DNA of 64,000 nucleotides, taken from NCBI GenBank assembly GCA_029260035.1, contig JAJDEA010000120.1:1-64000 (forward strand), written 5' to 3'. Source of the DNA: Phycisphaerae bacterium (GTDB lineage Bacteria; Planctomycetota; Phycisphaerae; UBA1845). The notes below the pieces were generated by a model. That model was given only the letters and a program-made list of their open reading frames with translations. It ran no database searches and was not told the origin of the DNA. Position numbers and translations under genes: made by a program. This document shows, piece after piece, positions 47,123-55,375 of this stretch. Each line of letters opens with the position of its first letter. Position 1 is the first letter of the stretch.

Positions 47123-47443
47123 ATGCTAGACAAACAAATACCGTTAGTTGACTTGCTAAGCCAACTTCAAAAAGAAGATGCAAGAGCCGTTATTTTGTTG
47201 CTCATGACGAGCGTTGTCCGATGTCTTAAGGAGGAAACAATCTCCATCAAGCAGGCAGAAAATATTATTTTCAACCTGGATTTGTTATTGTATTTCGACA
47301 AGACATTGGATGACCCACAATTGAAAGGGGCTTTGGAATATGGTATGCAGTTAACCGATGTGGAAAGGCTTGTAGAGGATCCGAACGAAGTCGGGAATGC
47401 ATGCCTTGAGATTGAAAACCTACTGAAGCCCCTGTTGCCTTGA
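47123..47443 (+). CDS. DUF3969-like small protein, possible immunity protein
   Basis: A 106-residue helical acidic protein. ATG at 47123 has GGAG with an 8-base spacer; TTG at 47105 is less likely. Pattern resembles DUF3969: a helix with LLLMTSVVRCLKEETISIKQAE, then GMQLTDVERLVEDPNEV. That family appears in toxin-immunity neighbourhoods. Base composition is AT-richer than the flanks, consistent with acquisition. Family call is tentative. Confidence 0.55.
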   Translation: MLDKQIPLVDLLSQLQKEDARAVILLLMTSVVRCLKEETISIKQAENIIFNLDLLLYFDKTLDDPQLKGALEYGMQLTDVERLVEDPNEVGNACLEIENLLKPLLP

Positions 47444-47694
47444 TGTGCCGCAAAGCGTCTGAATATGCGCGACTGACAAAATGAACGCGAAATGTATCGA
47501 ATCACCGGCCATGATAGGGACACCATTGTGTAGTTGTCGCAGGCTAAGAGTGACCCGCCCGACTTGTAATACATGGCGATCGATGGCAGATGTGATAATC
47601 CACAACAAGTGCTCGACTTGAGATCATCTCACCATGCCTAGCATTTCCCGGGGATCATTCGAGAGAGTCGTCCTAGTTCAGAATTGTCCTTGAT

Positions 47695-48183
47695 CTAGCT
47701 CGCGGCGGGTTTTGCAATTTGCGCCATCTGCGGCTTCTCAAATCGCACGAAGTCGTCACTTGTCATCTGGAATGAATCCGAGTGACTGCCTGCGTTGAAA
47801 TTGATGTGTTCGTTTTCTGACAATCCATTGTCGCAATAGGTAGACAACCCGAATAGGCTCCCGAAGGGAGGAATCGAACCCGGCGCAAGCCCCGTCAACT
47901 CGAGGACTTCCTCTTTTGTCGCAAATCGCAGACTCTTGGATCGGATGATCTTGCGTAAGGCAGGGCTGTCGAGCGAGCGATCCGCAGGAATAACCGCCAA
48001 GAGGAACCCCTCTTTGCCTTTGATGATAAGCGCCTTCGCTCCGCTATGCAGAGAGGTTCCGCGAACGCGAGCAGCTTCAACACTTGTATAAACCGGCTCG
48101 TGTGTTGTATGGACAAACGGAACGCCCCCACCGATCAATGCCGTCCGGAGTCGCTCTAAGACGGGTGTTTCAGTGTCAGACAC
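47695..48183 (-). CDS. YbaK/ProX-type aminoacyl-tRNA deacylase-like protein
   Basis: A 162-residue cytosolic protein of the YbaK/EbsC fold that hydrolyses misacylated tRNA in characterised members. Seen: VPFVHTTHEPVYTSVEAARVRG, HSGAKALIIKG (the Lys of the YbaK site), LAVIPADRSLD, LTGLAPGSIPPFGSLFGL. Start is GTG with AGAGG 7 bases upstream. It follows nrdR by 30 bases, so the two may be cotranscribed. Substrate tRNA is unknown. Confidence 0.9.
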   Translation of the reverse strand: MSDTETPVLERLRTALIGGGVPFVHTTHEPVYTSVEAARVRGTSLHSGAKALIIKGKEGFLLAVIPADRSLDSPALRKIIRSKSLRFATKEEVLELTGLAPGSIPPFGSLFGLSTYCDNGLSENEHINFNAGSHSDSFQMTSDDFVRFEKPQMAQIAKPAAS

Positions 48184-48213
48184 ACGACGGCCTCTTTATA
48201 AGCAAGGGAAGTA

Positions 48214-48711
48214 TCAACTGCCAAAAAGAGATTCTTGACGCGGATCATCGCGAGCAACTTCTACGCGCACATCTCGAATCTCCTCGACAAACTCTTCGAC
48301 GGTTTGAAACTTTCGGTGAACACTCATAAAACGAACGTACGCGACTTGATTCAAACGTTGCAGGTGCCGACCCACTACGCTACCGATTTGTTCACTTGAG
48401 ATTTCGCGGTCATGTTCGTTGAACAGGTCTTCTTCAACTCGAATCAACAAAGCTTGTAGCTCGACTTCCGAAACGTCCAGTTTATAGCAAGCCCTCTCAA
48501 TACCCGCTGCGATCTTGTCACGCTGATACGGCACTCGCTGGCCACCCGCCTTCACAACGGTAAGCCTGATCTCTCGCTCGACTCGCTCCTTGGTCGTAAA
48601 CCGTCGGCCACATTCGCTACACACCCGACGCCGACGTATCGCCGCCCCCCCCTCAGTCAAACGGGAATCAATCACTTTGTTCTGATTTTCTTTGCAGGAA
48701 GGACAGTACAT
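48214..48711 (-). CDS. nrdR: Transcriptional repressor of ribonucleotide reductase genes
   Basis: A 165-residue NrdR. The zinc ribbon CPSCKENQNKVIDSR...CSECGRRF spans residues 3-35, and the ATP-cone domain follows from about 49 (VVKAGGQRVPYQRDKI) to 140. NrdR senses ATP/dATP and represses nrd operons by binding paired NrdR boxes. No ribonucleotide reductase gene lies in the window. Start ATG is adjacent to the zinc ribbon as expected. Confidence 0.96.
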   Translation of the reverse strand: MYCPSCKENQNKVIDSRLTEGGAAIRRRRVCSECGRRFTTKERVEREIRLTVVKAGGQRVPYQRDKIAAGIERACYKLDVSEVELQALLIRVEEDLFNEHDREISSEQIGSVVGRHLQRLNQVAYVRFMSVHRKFQTVEEFVEEIRDVRVEVARDDPRQESLFGS

Positions 48712-49085
48712 AGGCGCTCGCTAGAAAAAAGAACATGAAGGCTTCGATCCGCGTTGGCAACCGCAGCGCATCTAGCTTTTGAGCTTCCAAAGCCTACTTC
48801 CATAGAAGGTTCAATGTCAAATCATGCTAAAGCAGCGAACAGTCAAATGTAGCTGCGAACTGCCCATATGTTCGAGGAGAACCGTGCTTCTGAACCCTAC
48901 AGCAGATTAGAGCTTGCTCTAATCCAAAGTTAAAATAGCCGGACTTTCTCCAACATCGGGACTCACCTTAAACGCCAATGCCACAAATCGCCGCATAGAC
49001 CCCAGCAATCGCCGGAATTCACTTTTCAAGGCTGGCGCCATAGACGAACAGGGCCTTTATCCATTATCAACGAGGAATGGGAAAA
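48712..49085. other. Intergenic region between nrdR and the MBL-fold gene
   Basis: A 374-base divergent gap that should hold promoters for both genes. It contains a perfect 20-base inverted repeat at 48905-48924. No open frame with features was found. Confidence 0.5.
48905..48924. promoter_or_regulatory. Perfect inverted repeat, possible operator
   Basis: GATTAGAGC and GCTCTAATC arms with a 2-base spacer, all nine pairs perfect. It lies 194 bases upstream of nrdR and 161 before the plus-strand gene. No T tract follows. Dispersed copies elsewhere would make it a repeat rather than an operator. Confidence 0.45.
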
Positions 49086-49940
49086 ATGATGCGAAAAAAG
49101 CTAAACGATATCGAAATTGTCGGGTTTTCGCTGGCTGGCGAAGAAACGGTCATCGCCCTGCCTGAATACAGTGTTTGCTTTGATGTAGGACGGGCACCCC
49201 GAGAAATCATTTCCATCGACAATGTCTGCCTTACGCACGGCCACATGGACCATGCCGCCGGGATCGCGTACTACCTTTCTCAAAGGACTTTCGTAGGGGT
49301 CGCTCCGGGGCGAGTCATCGTACATCGAAGCCTGGCTCAGTTAATCCAAAAGCTGATGGACATCTGGGGGGACATTGAAGGGCATCCATCACCTGGGCAG
49401 ATTCTCGGCGTGGAACATCTCGAGGACGTTCCGATCCGTCGAGGGCTTCTGATTAGGCCTTTCACCGTAAACCACATTGGCAGTTCGCTTGGATACACGC
49501 TGATCGAAGTCCGCAACAGACTCAAGCCGGAATTCCATGGCCTATCAGGTCCTGAAATCGTCGCGCTCAAAAAGAAGGGCGTCAAAATCGAAGATCGCGT
49601 GGAGATTCCGCTGCTTACGCACACGGGGGATACGGCCCTTGGGCGATTTCTGGATTTGGATTTCGTCCAAAAAAGCCAAGCGCTTATCGTCGAGTGTACG
49701 TTCTTTGACGCAGAGCATCAAAGCCGAGCGCGAGCCGGACGTCACATTCACGTTGATGATTTCGCAAAAATTCTGGAGGCAGTGCCCGACGCGCAAGTCA
49801 TGGTCGTGCATACGACACGCCGTACCGATCTTCGGGCAGCCAAGCGGATATTGGAACGCACACTAAAAAACGAAGATCGGGCGCGGGTGAGTTTTCTGAT
49901 GGATCGACCACCACACCGACACAAGCGAATTGAATCGTAA
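49086..49940 (+). CDS. Metallo-beta-lactamase-fold hydrolase (RNase Z-like)
   Basis: A 284-residue MBL-fold protein with LTHGHMDHAAGIAYYL (the HxHxDH zinc motif), then HTGDTALGRFL and a late FFDAEH/GRHIHVDDFAKI part typical of RNase Z/ElaC-like enzymes. Start ATG at 49086 fits GAGGA 9 bases upstream; the ATG at 49077 abuts it. The exosite segment of true RNase Z is not identified, so tRNA 3'-processing is possible but unproven. Confidence 0.82.
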   Translation: MMRKKLNDIEIVGFSLAGEETVIALPEYSVCFDVGRAPREIISIDNVCLTHGHMDHAAGIAYYLSQRTFVGVAPGRVIVHRSLAQLIQKLMDIWGDIEGHPSPGQILGVEHLEDVPIRRGLLIRPFTVNHIGSSLGYTLIEVRNRLKPEFHGLSGPEIVALKKKGVKIEDRVEIPLLTHTGDTALGRFLDLDFVQKSQALIVECTFFDAEHQSRARAGRHIHVDDFAKILEAVPDAQVMVVHTTRRTDLRAAKRILERTLKNEDRARVSFLMDRPPHRHKRIES

Positions 49941-49962
49941 GAGCACGGGCGGAGGTCCGCGA

Positions 49963-50703
49963 TCAAGTGTGCTTGTTAGGCTGCGGCGTCTCAGGGCCGC
50001 GCATTGGAGCCTTCGGCGGAGAACCCGAAGAAGGAAAAGAACTCTTAGGGGATGTCCCCGACGCCAGGATAGGGCACGGTGTAGACGTGCTGGTAGTGGC
50101 GGCGTTTATGGCACAGAAAACCTGAACAAGCTCAGCTAGTGACCCGGCTTTCATCTTTTTCATGACTTTGGCGCGATGCGCCTCAATCGTTTTCTGACTC
50201 AGACCAAACTCTGCGGCGATAACCTTGTTGGGCAGACCGGATACGACACGCCGCGACACATCCAACTCGCGAGGCGTAAGCAAGTCGATGCGCGAAAGAA
50301 TGTCAGCCAGAAAAGTACGCTCCTGTTTCAAGCGCGCATCAACAACAAACGCATCTTTTACACACTGAATCAGTTCCTCATCCCGAAGCGGCTTTTCCAG
50401 CACGTCAAGGGCACCGCCTTTGATTGCCCTAACGGCCAAACGAGCATTCGCGTATTGGCTGATGATAATCATCGCGATGGAACAGTGCTGCCGATTGAGT
50501 TGATCCAGCAGTTCCATGCCGCTCATCCCCGGCATACGCAGGTCCAGGAGCAAACATTCCGGATCGGAATTCTGATATCCAGACAGGAAGTCTTCCGCGG
50601 ACGCGTAAGAACAAACCCGCACATTAACCGTCTCTAATAATGTACTGATCGAGCGACGGATTGACTCGTCATCGTCAACGATATGGACAGTTCCAAAAAG
50701 CAC
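49963..50703 (-). CDS. FixJ/NarL-type response regulator with Ser/Pro tail
   Basis: A 246-residue regulator. GTG at 50703 is chosen since the preceding 25 residues read from a TTG are not REC-like. REC domain 4-120: VDDDES acidic pocket, phospho-Asp54 (LLLDLRMPGMSG), Lys in EKPLRDEEL. A LuxR-type helix-turn-helix spans about 145-205 (LTPRELDVSRRVVSGLPNKVIAAEF). A final 45-residue Ser/Thr/Pro-rich tail is unusual. No cognate kinase is adjacent, so it is an orphan. Confidence 0.88.
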   Translation of the reverse strand: MLFGTVHIVDDDESIRRSISTLLETVNVRVCSYASAEDFLSGYQNSDPECLLLDLRMPGMSGMELLDQLNRQHCSIAMIIISQYANARLAVRAIKGGALDVLEKPLRDEELIQCVKDAFVVDARLKQERTFLADILSRIDLLTPRELDVSRRVVSGLPNKVIAAEFGLSQKTIEAHRAKVMKKMKAGSLAELVQVFCAINAATTSTSTPCPILASGTSPKSSFPSSGSPPKAPMRGPETPQPNKHT

Positions 50704-51007
50704 AGGCAACCCCGATGGAGAACTTTCGAATACCCTTACTTCTACTAGTTTAGTCTGTCGGACAACCAACGACCACAACTGAATAGGTGAAATACACTAG
50801 TTCTATATCGCACAACCTTAATGTCTCAAATGAAACCAAGGGTTACCCCTCGCTTCGTCTCAAGATGATGCGTTTTTTCCTTGTGCCAATGAAATGACAT
50901 CTGCCCAGTCCCGGGAAGAACTACTGCAAGCCGTGTGCCAAGTCAAGAACACACTTTGATAAGGTGAACCGACTTCGACACACGCTCGATTGAAAATGCG
51001 CGCTCGA

Positions 51008-51574
51008 TTATGGACTTGAAACCAAATCAACGTCAGCGGCAATCTTGTTGATCGCGGCTATGCAATTCGTGATATGTTCGGCGAGGGGCAACTCAAGCAG
51101 TTCTGCGCCTCGTACAATGTCCGCCCGTGACACAGCGGCTGCGAAACTTTTCTGCTTTATTTTTTTTGTGACACTCTTGGCTGTCAGGCCTTCCATTTGC
51201 TGCGGACGCACAAGCGCGCACGCGTAGATGAAGCCGCTCAACTCATCTACAGCAAACAGCGCTTTCCGAATGGACGTATCGCGAGGAAACTTGTCTTCGT
51301 TCCAAGGCACATGCGAGCAAATCGCCGTGATGATCTCCTCATCACATCCTTGTTCGCGCAGGATTCTTGCGCCTTGCTTCGTGTGGTCCGCAGGATCAGG
51401 CCAACGCTCGTAATCAAAATCATGCAACAAGCCTGCAATGGCCCATTGCTCTTCATCGCCACCCAGCAGCAATGCATAATGCCGCATCGATGCCTCAACG
51501 CATTGTCCGTGACGAACCAATGCCGGATTCCTGGTATATTCGTTCAGGATTACCCAAGCCTGCTCTCGATCCAT
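51008..51574 (-). CDS. HD-domain hydrolase
   Basis: A 188-residue HD-superfamily protein. The metal motif appears as RHGQCVEASMRHYA, LLHDFDYERWPD (HD) and ICSHVPWNE, with DELSGFIYA later. HD proteins act on phosphate esters or nucleotides; this subgroup, about 185 residues with HDIG-like first motif, is uncharacterised. ATG start. Neighbours give no clue. It is divergent from the kinase gene. Confidence 0.82.
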   Translation of the reverse strand: MDREQAWVILNEYTRNPALVRHGQCVEASMRHYALLLGGDEEQWAIAGLLHDFDYERWPDPADHTKQGARILREQGCDEEIITAICSHVPWNEDKFPRDTSIRKALFAVDELSGFIYACALVRPQQMEGLTAKSVTKKIKQKSFAAAVSRADIVRGAELLELPLAEHITNCIAAINKIAADVDLVSSP

Positions 51575-51756
51575 CGAATCAACTCCTATTTCACCCTATT
51601 CTACCTTCAATCTGACAGCGCAAAGCCACAGAGGCCCCAATTCGATGCCAGTTTGCCGTTTTTTCGCCCTAGCCGGTGGACCCACAAGATTAGGTGGATA
51701 TCATCCAATAAGGCGAAAACAACTCTGCAAGACGGCGACCTGATAGGAAGTTCTAC

Positions 51757-52788
51757 TTGCATAATCAGCGGGCGACATTCCAAAGCGAAGAATTGGCCGT
51801 CATTCTAAGCTACTTCGACATTGGCGTCATCGAGTCAGTCACGGAATTGAATCGAGGCTCGCGTCGAAGCCCGAAAATTGGCATTGTCAGCAATCAGGGA
51901 AAATTCCTCCTCAAGAGACGCTCAACCCAAAAGGCACACCCGGATCGAGTCCGATTCGCTCATCGAATCCAACAGCATTTGGCTTGCGCAGGCTTTCCCG
52001 TAGCTCGTCTTGTAGAAACGCGAGAAACACAAGGCACCTTCTTGCAGTGGAAAGGCCATGTCTACGAATTGTTTTCATACGTCGCAGGGCAACCTTACAA
52101 ACGAACCACAGCTGAAGCGTCAAGCGCCGCCGACATGTTGGCACGTCTACATGAATCGCTGACGAGCATTGAGTTGCCCGATTCCGTTACGGTACCCAAA
52201 GGTGACTACCACGACGCATCGAGCGTCCGAACCGGGTTGCAGGGGATTGCCGCAACGCTCAGCTCGCACGACAGTTTCACCGGAACAGAGTCCGACCTGG
52301 ACGCTATGATTTCGTCACTATCTGAATCCTATGACAATGCCGCAGGAGAGGTTCGATCCGCCGGGATCGACACCTTACCGTCACAAATCATTCATGCAGA
52401 TTGGCATCCGGGGAACATGTTGTTTCGTAACAATCAAGTCGTCGCCGTAATCGATTTTGATGCATCGCGCGAGTCGAAACGCATTGTCGAGGTTGCGAAT
52501 GGCGTTCATCAATTCTCTATAACGGGAAACGGCGACCCCGCTACCTGGCCAGCCGAGATCGACCGCGAACGGTTTGGCTCTTTCCTGGCTGCTTATGAGA
52601 AGTGCTTGCCACTTTCAGACGAGGAACGGTCCGCGATCCCGGGCTTGATGATTCAAGCGCTCATCGCCGAATGCGTTGCACCAATCAGACTGACCGGCTC
52701 CGTAGGCAGATGGGCGGGGTTTCGCGTCTTGAATATGGTCATCAAGAAGATCGACTGGATCCACGAAAACGGGGCCAAACTTATGTAA
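51757..52788 (+). CDS. APH-superfamily small-molecule kinase
   Basis: A 343-residue aminoglycoside-phosphotransferase-like kinase, of the homoserine/choline kinase type. Catalytic loop IIHADWHPGNMLF (Brenner HxDxxxxN), then VIDFDASRESKRIVEVA (Mg2+ DFD), and an N-terminal lobe with GKFLLKRR (ATP Lys). TTG start is supported by TAGGAAG 6 bases upstream and by the absence of a nearby ATG. Substrate is unknown; drug resistance is not implied. Confidence 0.85.
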   Translation: MHNQRATFQSEELAVILSYFDIGVIESVTELNRGSRRSPKIGIVSNQGKFLLKRRSTQKAHPDRVRFAHRIQQHLACAGFPVARLVETRETQGTFLQWKGHVYELFSYVAGQPYKRTTAEASSAADMLARLHESLTSIELPDSVTVPKGDYHDASSVRTGLQGIAATLSSHDSFTGTESDLDAMISSLSESYDNAAGEVRSAGIDTLPSQIIHADWHPGNMLFRNNQVVAVIDFDASRESKRIVEVANGVHQFSITGNGDPATWPAEIDRERFGSFLAAYEKCLPLSDEERSAIPGLMIQALIAECVAPIRLTGSVGRWAGFRVLNMVIKKIDWIHENGAKLM

Positions 52789-52826
52789 GAGGCCTACGAC
52801 ATATCCTCCCTCCAACCACCCCGTTT

Positions 52827-53255
52827 ATGGCAGCCAGCATAGAGAAAACGGCTCTGGAATGTCCGTGTGATATCCGTTATACTCCGCTCGTGGCACAAAC
52901 AGACGCACGACAATTTTCGATCGAACTCGCTCGTATCGCACACGATTACAAGACCGAGGACATCATTTCGCTGGACCTAAGCGGGATCAGTCCCGTAACG
53001 AACCACGTTGTGATCGGAACGGGCACGTCAGAACGGCAAATGCGGGCTGTCGCGGACCAGATCATCGAATACGCCAAGAAGGTGGGCGAGAAGCCATACG
53101 GATTCTGTGGCCGGGAAAACGCTGCCTGGATCGTCGTCGATTTTGTCGATGTCGTTTTTCATCTTTTCGCAAAACCCTACCGCACCTATTACGATCTTGA
53201 GTTGCTTTGGGGAGACGCTCCGCGGGTCGAATGGAAGAGATCGGAAACCGCCTAG
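52827..53255 (+). CDS. rsfS: Ribosomal silencing factor
   Basis: Binds uL14 on the 50S subunit and blocks joining of subunits in starvation. The 142-residue protein contains the RsfS core (LARIAHDYKTEDIISLDLSG, FVIGTGTSERQ-like FVIG as HVVIGTGTSERQMRAVAD, WIVVDFVDVVFHLF). ATG at 52827 or GTG at 52890 could start it; the latter gives the more usual 121 residues. It follows the kinase gene by 38 bases. rsfS is often near nadD, which is not here. Confidence 0.88.
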   Translation: MAASIEKTALECPCDIRYTPLVAQTDARQFSIELARIAHDYKTEDIISLDLSGISPVTNHVVIGTGTSERQMRAVADQIIEYAKKVGEKPYGFCGRENAAWIVVDFVDVVFHLFAKPYRTYYDLELLWGDAPRVEWKRSETA

Positions 53256-53329
53256 CCGCTCCGCACTCGAACAGAAGAACCGCCAAACAACGCCATTGAC
53301 CTACATTGCGCTTGTCCAATCTCGCAATT

Positions 53330-53346
53330 CTGATAGTTTCTATCAG
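53330..53346. promoter_or_regulatory. Perfect inverted repeat upstream of argS
   Basis: CTGATAG-TTT-CTATCAG: seven perfect pairs, 3-base spacer, 166 bases before the argS start. It could be an operator or the loop of a leader structure. No T tract follows. Confidence 0.35.
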
Positions 53347-53512
53347 CCGTGTTATTTTGTCGCGGAGACACCGAAGCGCTTCATTGTACGATCATCCGCT
53401 GAAAACTCGCAGATGCACTGAAGACGCGATACCTTGTGCTTAGGGTGATAACGGTTAGATAACGCATTGTGATTCGTGAGAATGGCCCTCTCTTAAATGG
53501 AGTCCCGGCAAG

Positions 53513-55330
53513 TTGAATTCAACACTGCAAGTTCTGACAGAACGCGTCCAGGACGCCATGATCAAAATCGACGCTGGCGGCGATCCGCTGGTTCGGGCTT
53601 CGCAGGACGACAAATTCGGCGATTATCAATCAAACTGCGCAATGGGTTTGGCCAAAGCGCTCGGCAAGAAGCCTCGAGAAATCGCGTCAGCGATCATTGA
53701 AAACCTACTCATAGATGACATTTGCGAAACACCGGAAATCGCAGGTCCGGGGTTCGTCAACCTCCGGCTCAAACCGGGTTTCATTGCCGGGTGTTTACAG
53801 ACAATTCCACTCGCGTCGGACACAAAGGGTGATCGATTGGGAATCGCCGTCTGTCCAAAGCCGGAAACGGTCGTGGTCGACCTATCCAGCCCCAATCTTG
53901 CCAAGGAAATGCACGTCGGCCATCTTCGAAGTACTGTCATTGGCGACTGCATCTGCCGAATCCTGGAATTCCAAGGCCACAAGGTTCACAGAGAAAACCA
54001 CGTCGGCGACTGGGGTACGCAATTCGGCATGCTCGTGGCATACCTTCGCCGAACAAAGCCGGATGTGATCGATCAGCCGGAATCGCTGGAAATCAAAGAT
54101 TTGGAGTCATTTTACGTCGAAGCCAAAGCTCTGTTCGACAAAGACGACGCCTTTAAGACAGAATCGCGCGAGACCGTCGTGGCGCTTCAACAAGGCGACG
54201 TCGCGACACGTCGAATATGGAAAGCGTTTTGCGATGAGTCGTTACGACATTGCCATGCCATTTACGACAGATTAAACGTGCGCCTCGAAGATCGAGGGGA
54301 AAGCGCCTACACCAAACTCATGGAAGAAGTTGTCGACAGGCTTGAGCAAATCCAACAGGAACAGGAGTCGAAAGACAAACCGAAAGACTGGTACGTCGCC
54401 GACAGTGATGGCGCGCTATGTCTGTTCATGGATGGCTTCAAAGCACGCGACGGAGAACCGCTGCCGCTGATCGTGCGAAAATCTGACGGAGGCTTCAATT
54501 ACGCCACGTCCGACCTGGCGACGATCGTCCACCGCGTCGAGACCCTTAACGCCACGCGGATCATATACGTTGTGGGCATTCCCCAAAAGCAGCATTTCGA
54601 TATGGTTTTTGCAGCCGTGCGTAAGCTGGATTGGGCGAAGGAAAATGTCATATTGCGACATCTCGGTTTCGGTAGCATGTTGGCGTCTTCAGGCAAGCCC
54701 TTCAAGACGCGCGACGGAGGCACGGTCAAACTCAAAGACCTCTTAGACGAAGCCGTCGAGCGAGCGCGCAATGTAGCGGTGAATACAAAATCCGAGACAG
54801 CCGACAACCCAACTAATCAGGAAAACGATGAGGTTGATCGCATAGCGGAAACAATAGGCCTGGGCGCGATCAAATACTTCGATCTTTCTCATTCCATGAG
54901 CAGCGATTACAAATTCGACCTCAACATCATGCTGTCGCTGGAAGGGAACACCGCCCCTTATTTGCAATATGCCTACGCACGCATTCGCTCTATAGGAAGA
55001 AAAGCTGGCGTCGACTGGTCATCATGGCCAACTGACACCAATATTACACTTGAACACGCGACCGAAATCGCGCTGGCGACGAAGCTGCTTCAGTTCCCGG
55101 AAACGCTCGACACAATAACTACGGAGCTTCGCCCGAATATCCTGACCGATTACCTGTTTACACTGGCGAAGACGTTCAGCAGGTTTTACGACAAGAAGCT
55201 CGGCGTTCGCGTGATCGACGCATCGCCGGAAGAACTGAAAATGTCCAGGCTTCGGTTGTGTGACCTGACCGCACGCACATTGAAGCTGGGCTTGCATCTA
55301 CTCGGCATCGAAACACTCGAACAGATGTGA
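53513..55330 (+). CDS. argS: Arginine-tRNA ligase
   Basis: Charges tRNA-Arg. A 605-residue class I synthetase with the Arg-specific N-terminal domain, the HIGH-equivalent HVGHLRST near 130-137 preceded by SPNLAKEMHVGH, FGSMLASSGKPFKTRDGG replacing KMSKS, and a C-terminal DALR-type anticodon domain. Start is TTG, with GGAG 10 bases upstream. The stretch from rsfS to argS (257 bases) has no gene. Confidence 0.96.
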   Translation: MNSTLQVLTERVQDAMIKIDAGGDPLVRASQDDKFGDYQSNCAMGLAKALGKKPREIASAIIENLLIDDICETPEIAGPGFVNLRLKPGFIAGCLQTIPLASDTKGDRLGIAVCPKPETVVVDLSSPNLAKEMHVGHLRSTVIGDCICRILEFQGHKVHRENHVGDWGTQFGMLVAYLRRTKPDVIDQPESLEIKDLESFYVEAKALFDKDDAFKTESRETVVALQQGDVATRRIWKAFCDESLRHCHAIYDRLNVRLEDRGESAYTKLMEEVVDRLEQIQQEQESKDKPKDWYVADSDGALCLFMDGFKARDGEPLPLIVRKSDGGFNYATSDLATIVHRVETLNATRIIYVVGIPQKQHFDMVFAAVRKLDWAKENVILRHLGFGSMLASSGKPFKTRDGGTVKLKDLLDEAVERARNVAVNTKSETADNPTNQENDEVDRIAETIGLGAIKYFDLSHSMSSDYKFDLNIMLSLEGNTAPYLQYAYARIRSIGRKAGVDWSSWPTDTNITLEHATEIALATKLLQFPETLDTITTELRPNILTDYLFTLAKTFSRFYDKKLGVRVIDASPEELKMSRLRLCDLTARTLKLGLHLLGIETLEQM

Positions 55331-55375
55331 TCCGCCACACCAAAGTGCCATATAGTCACCACCGACGATCGTGTC

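Noticed and set aside
47444-47694. Possible remnant gene between the DUF3969-like and YbaK-like genes
   Set aside because: Only very short frames (for example MYRITGHD) are present; no family could be supported.
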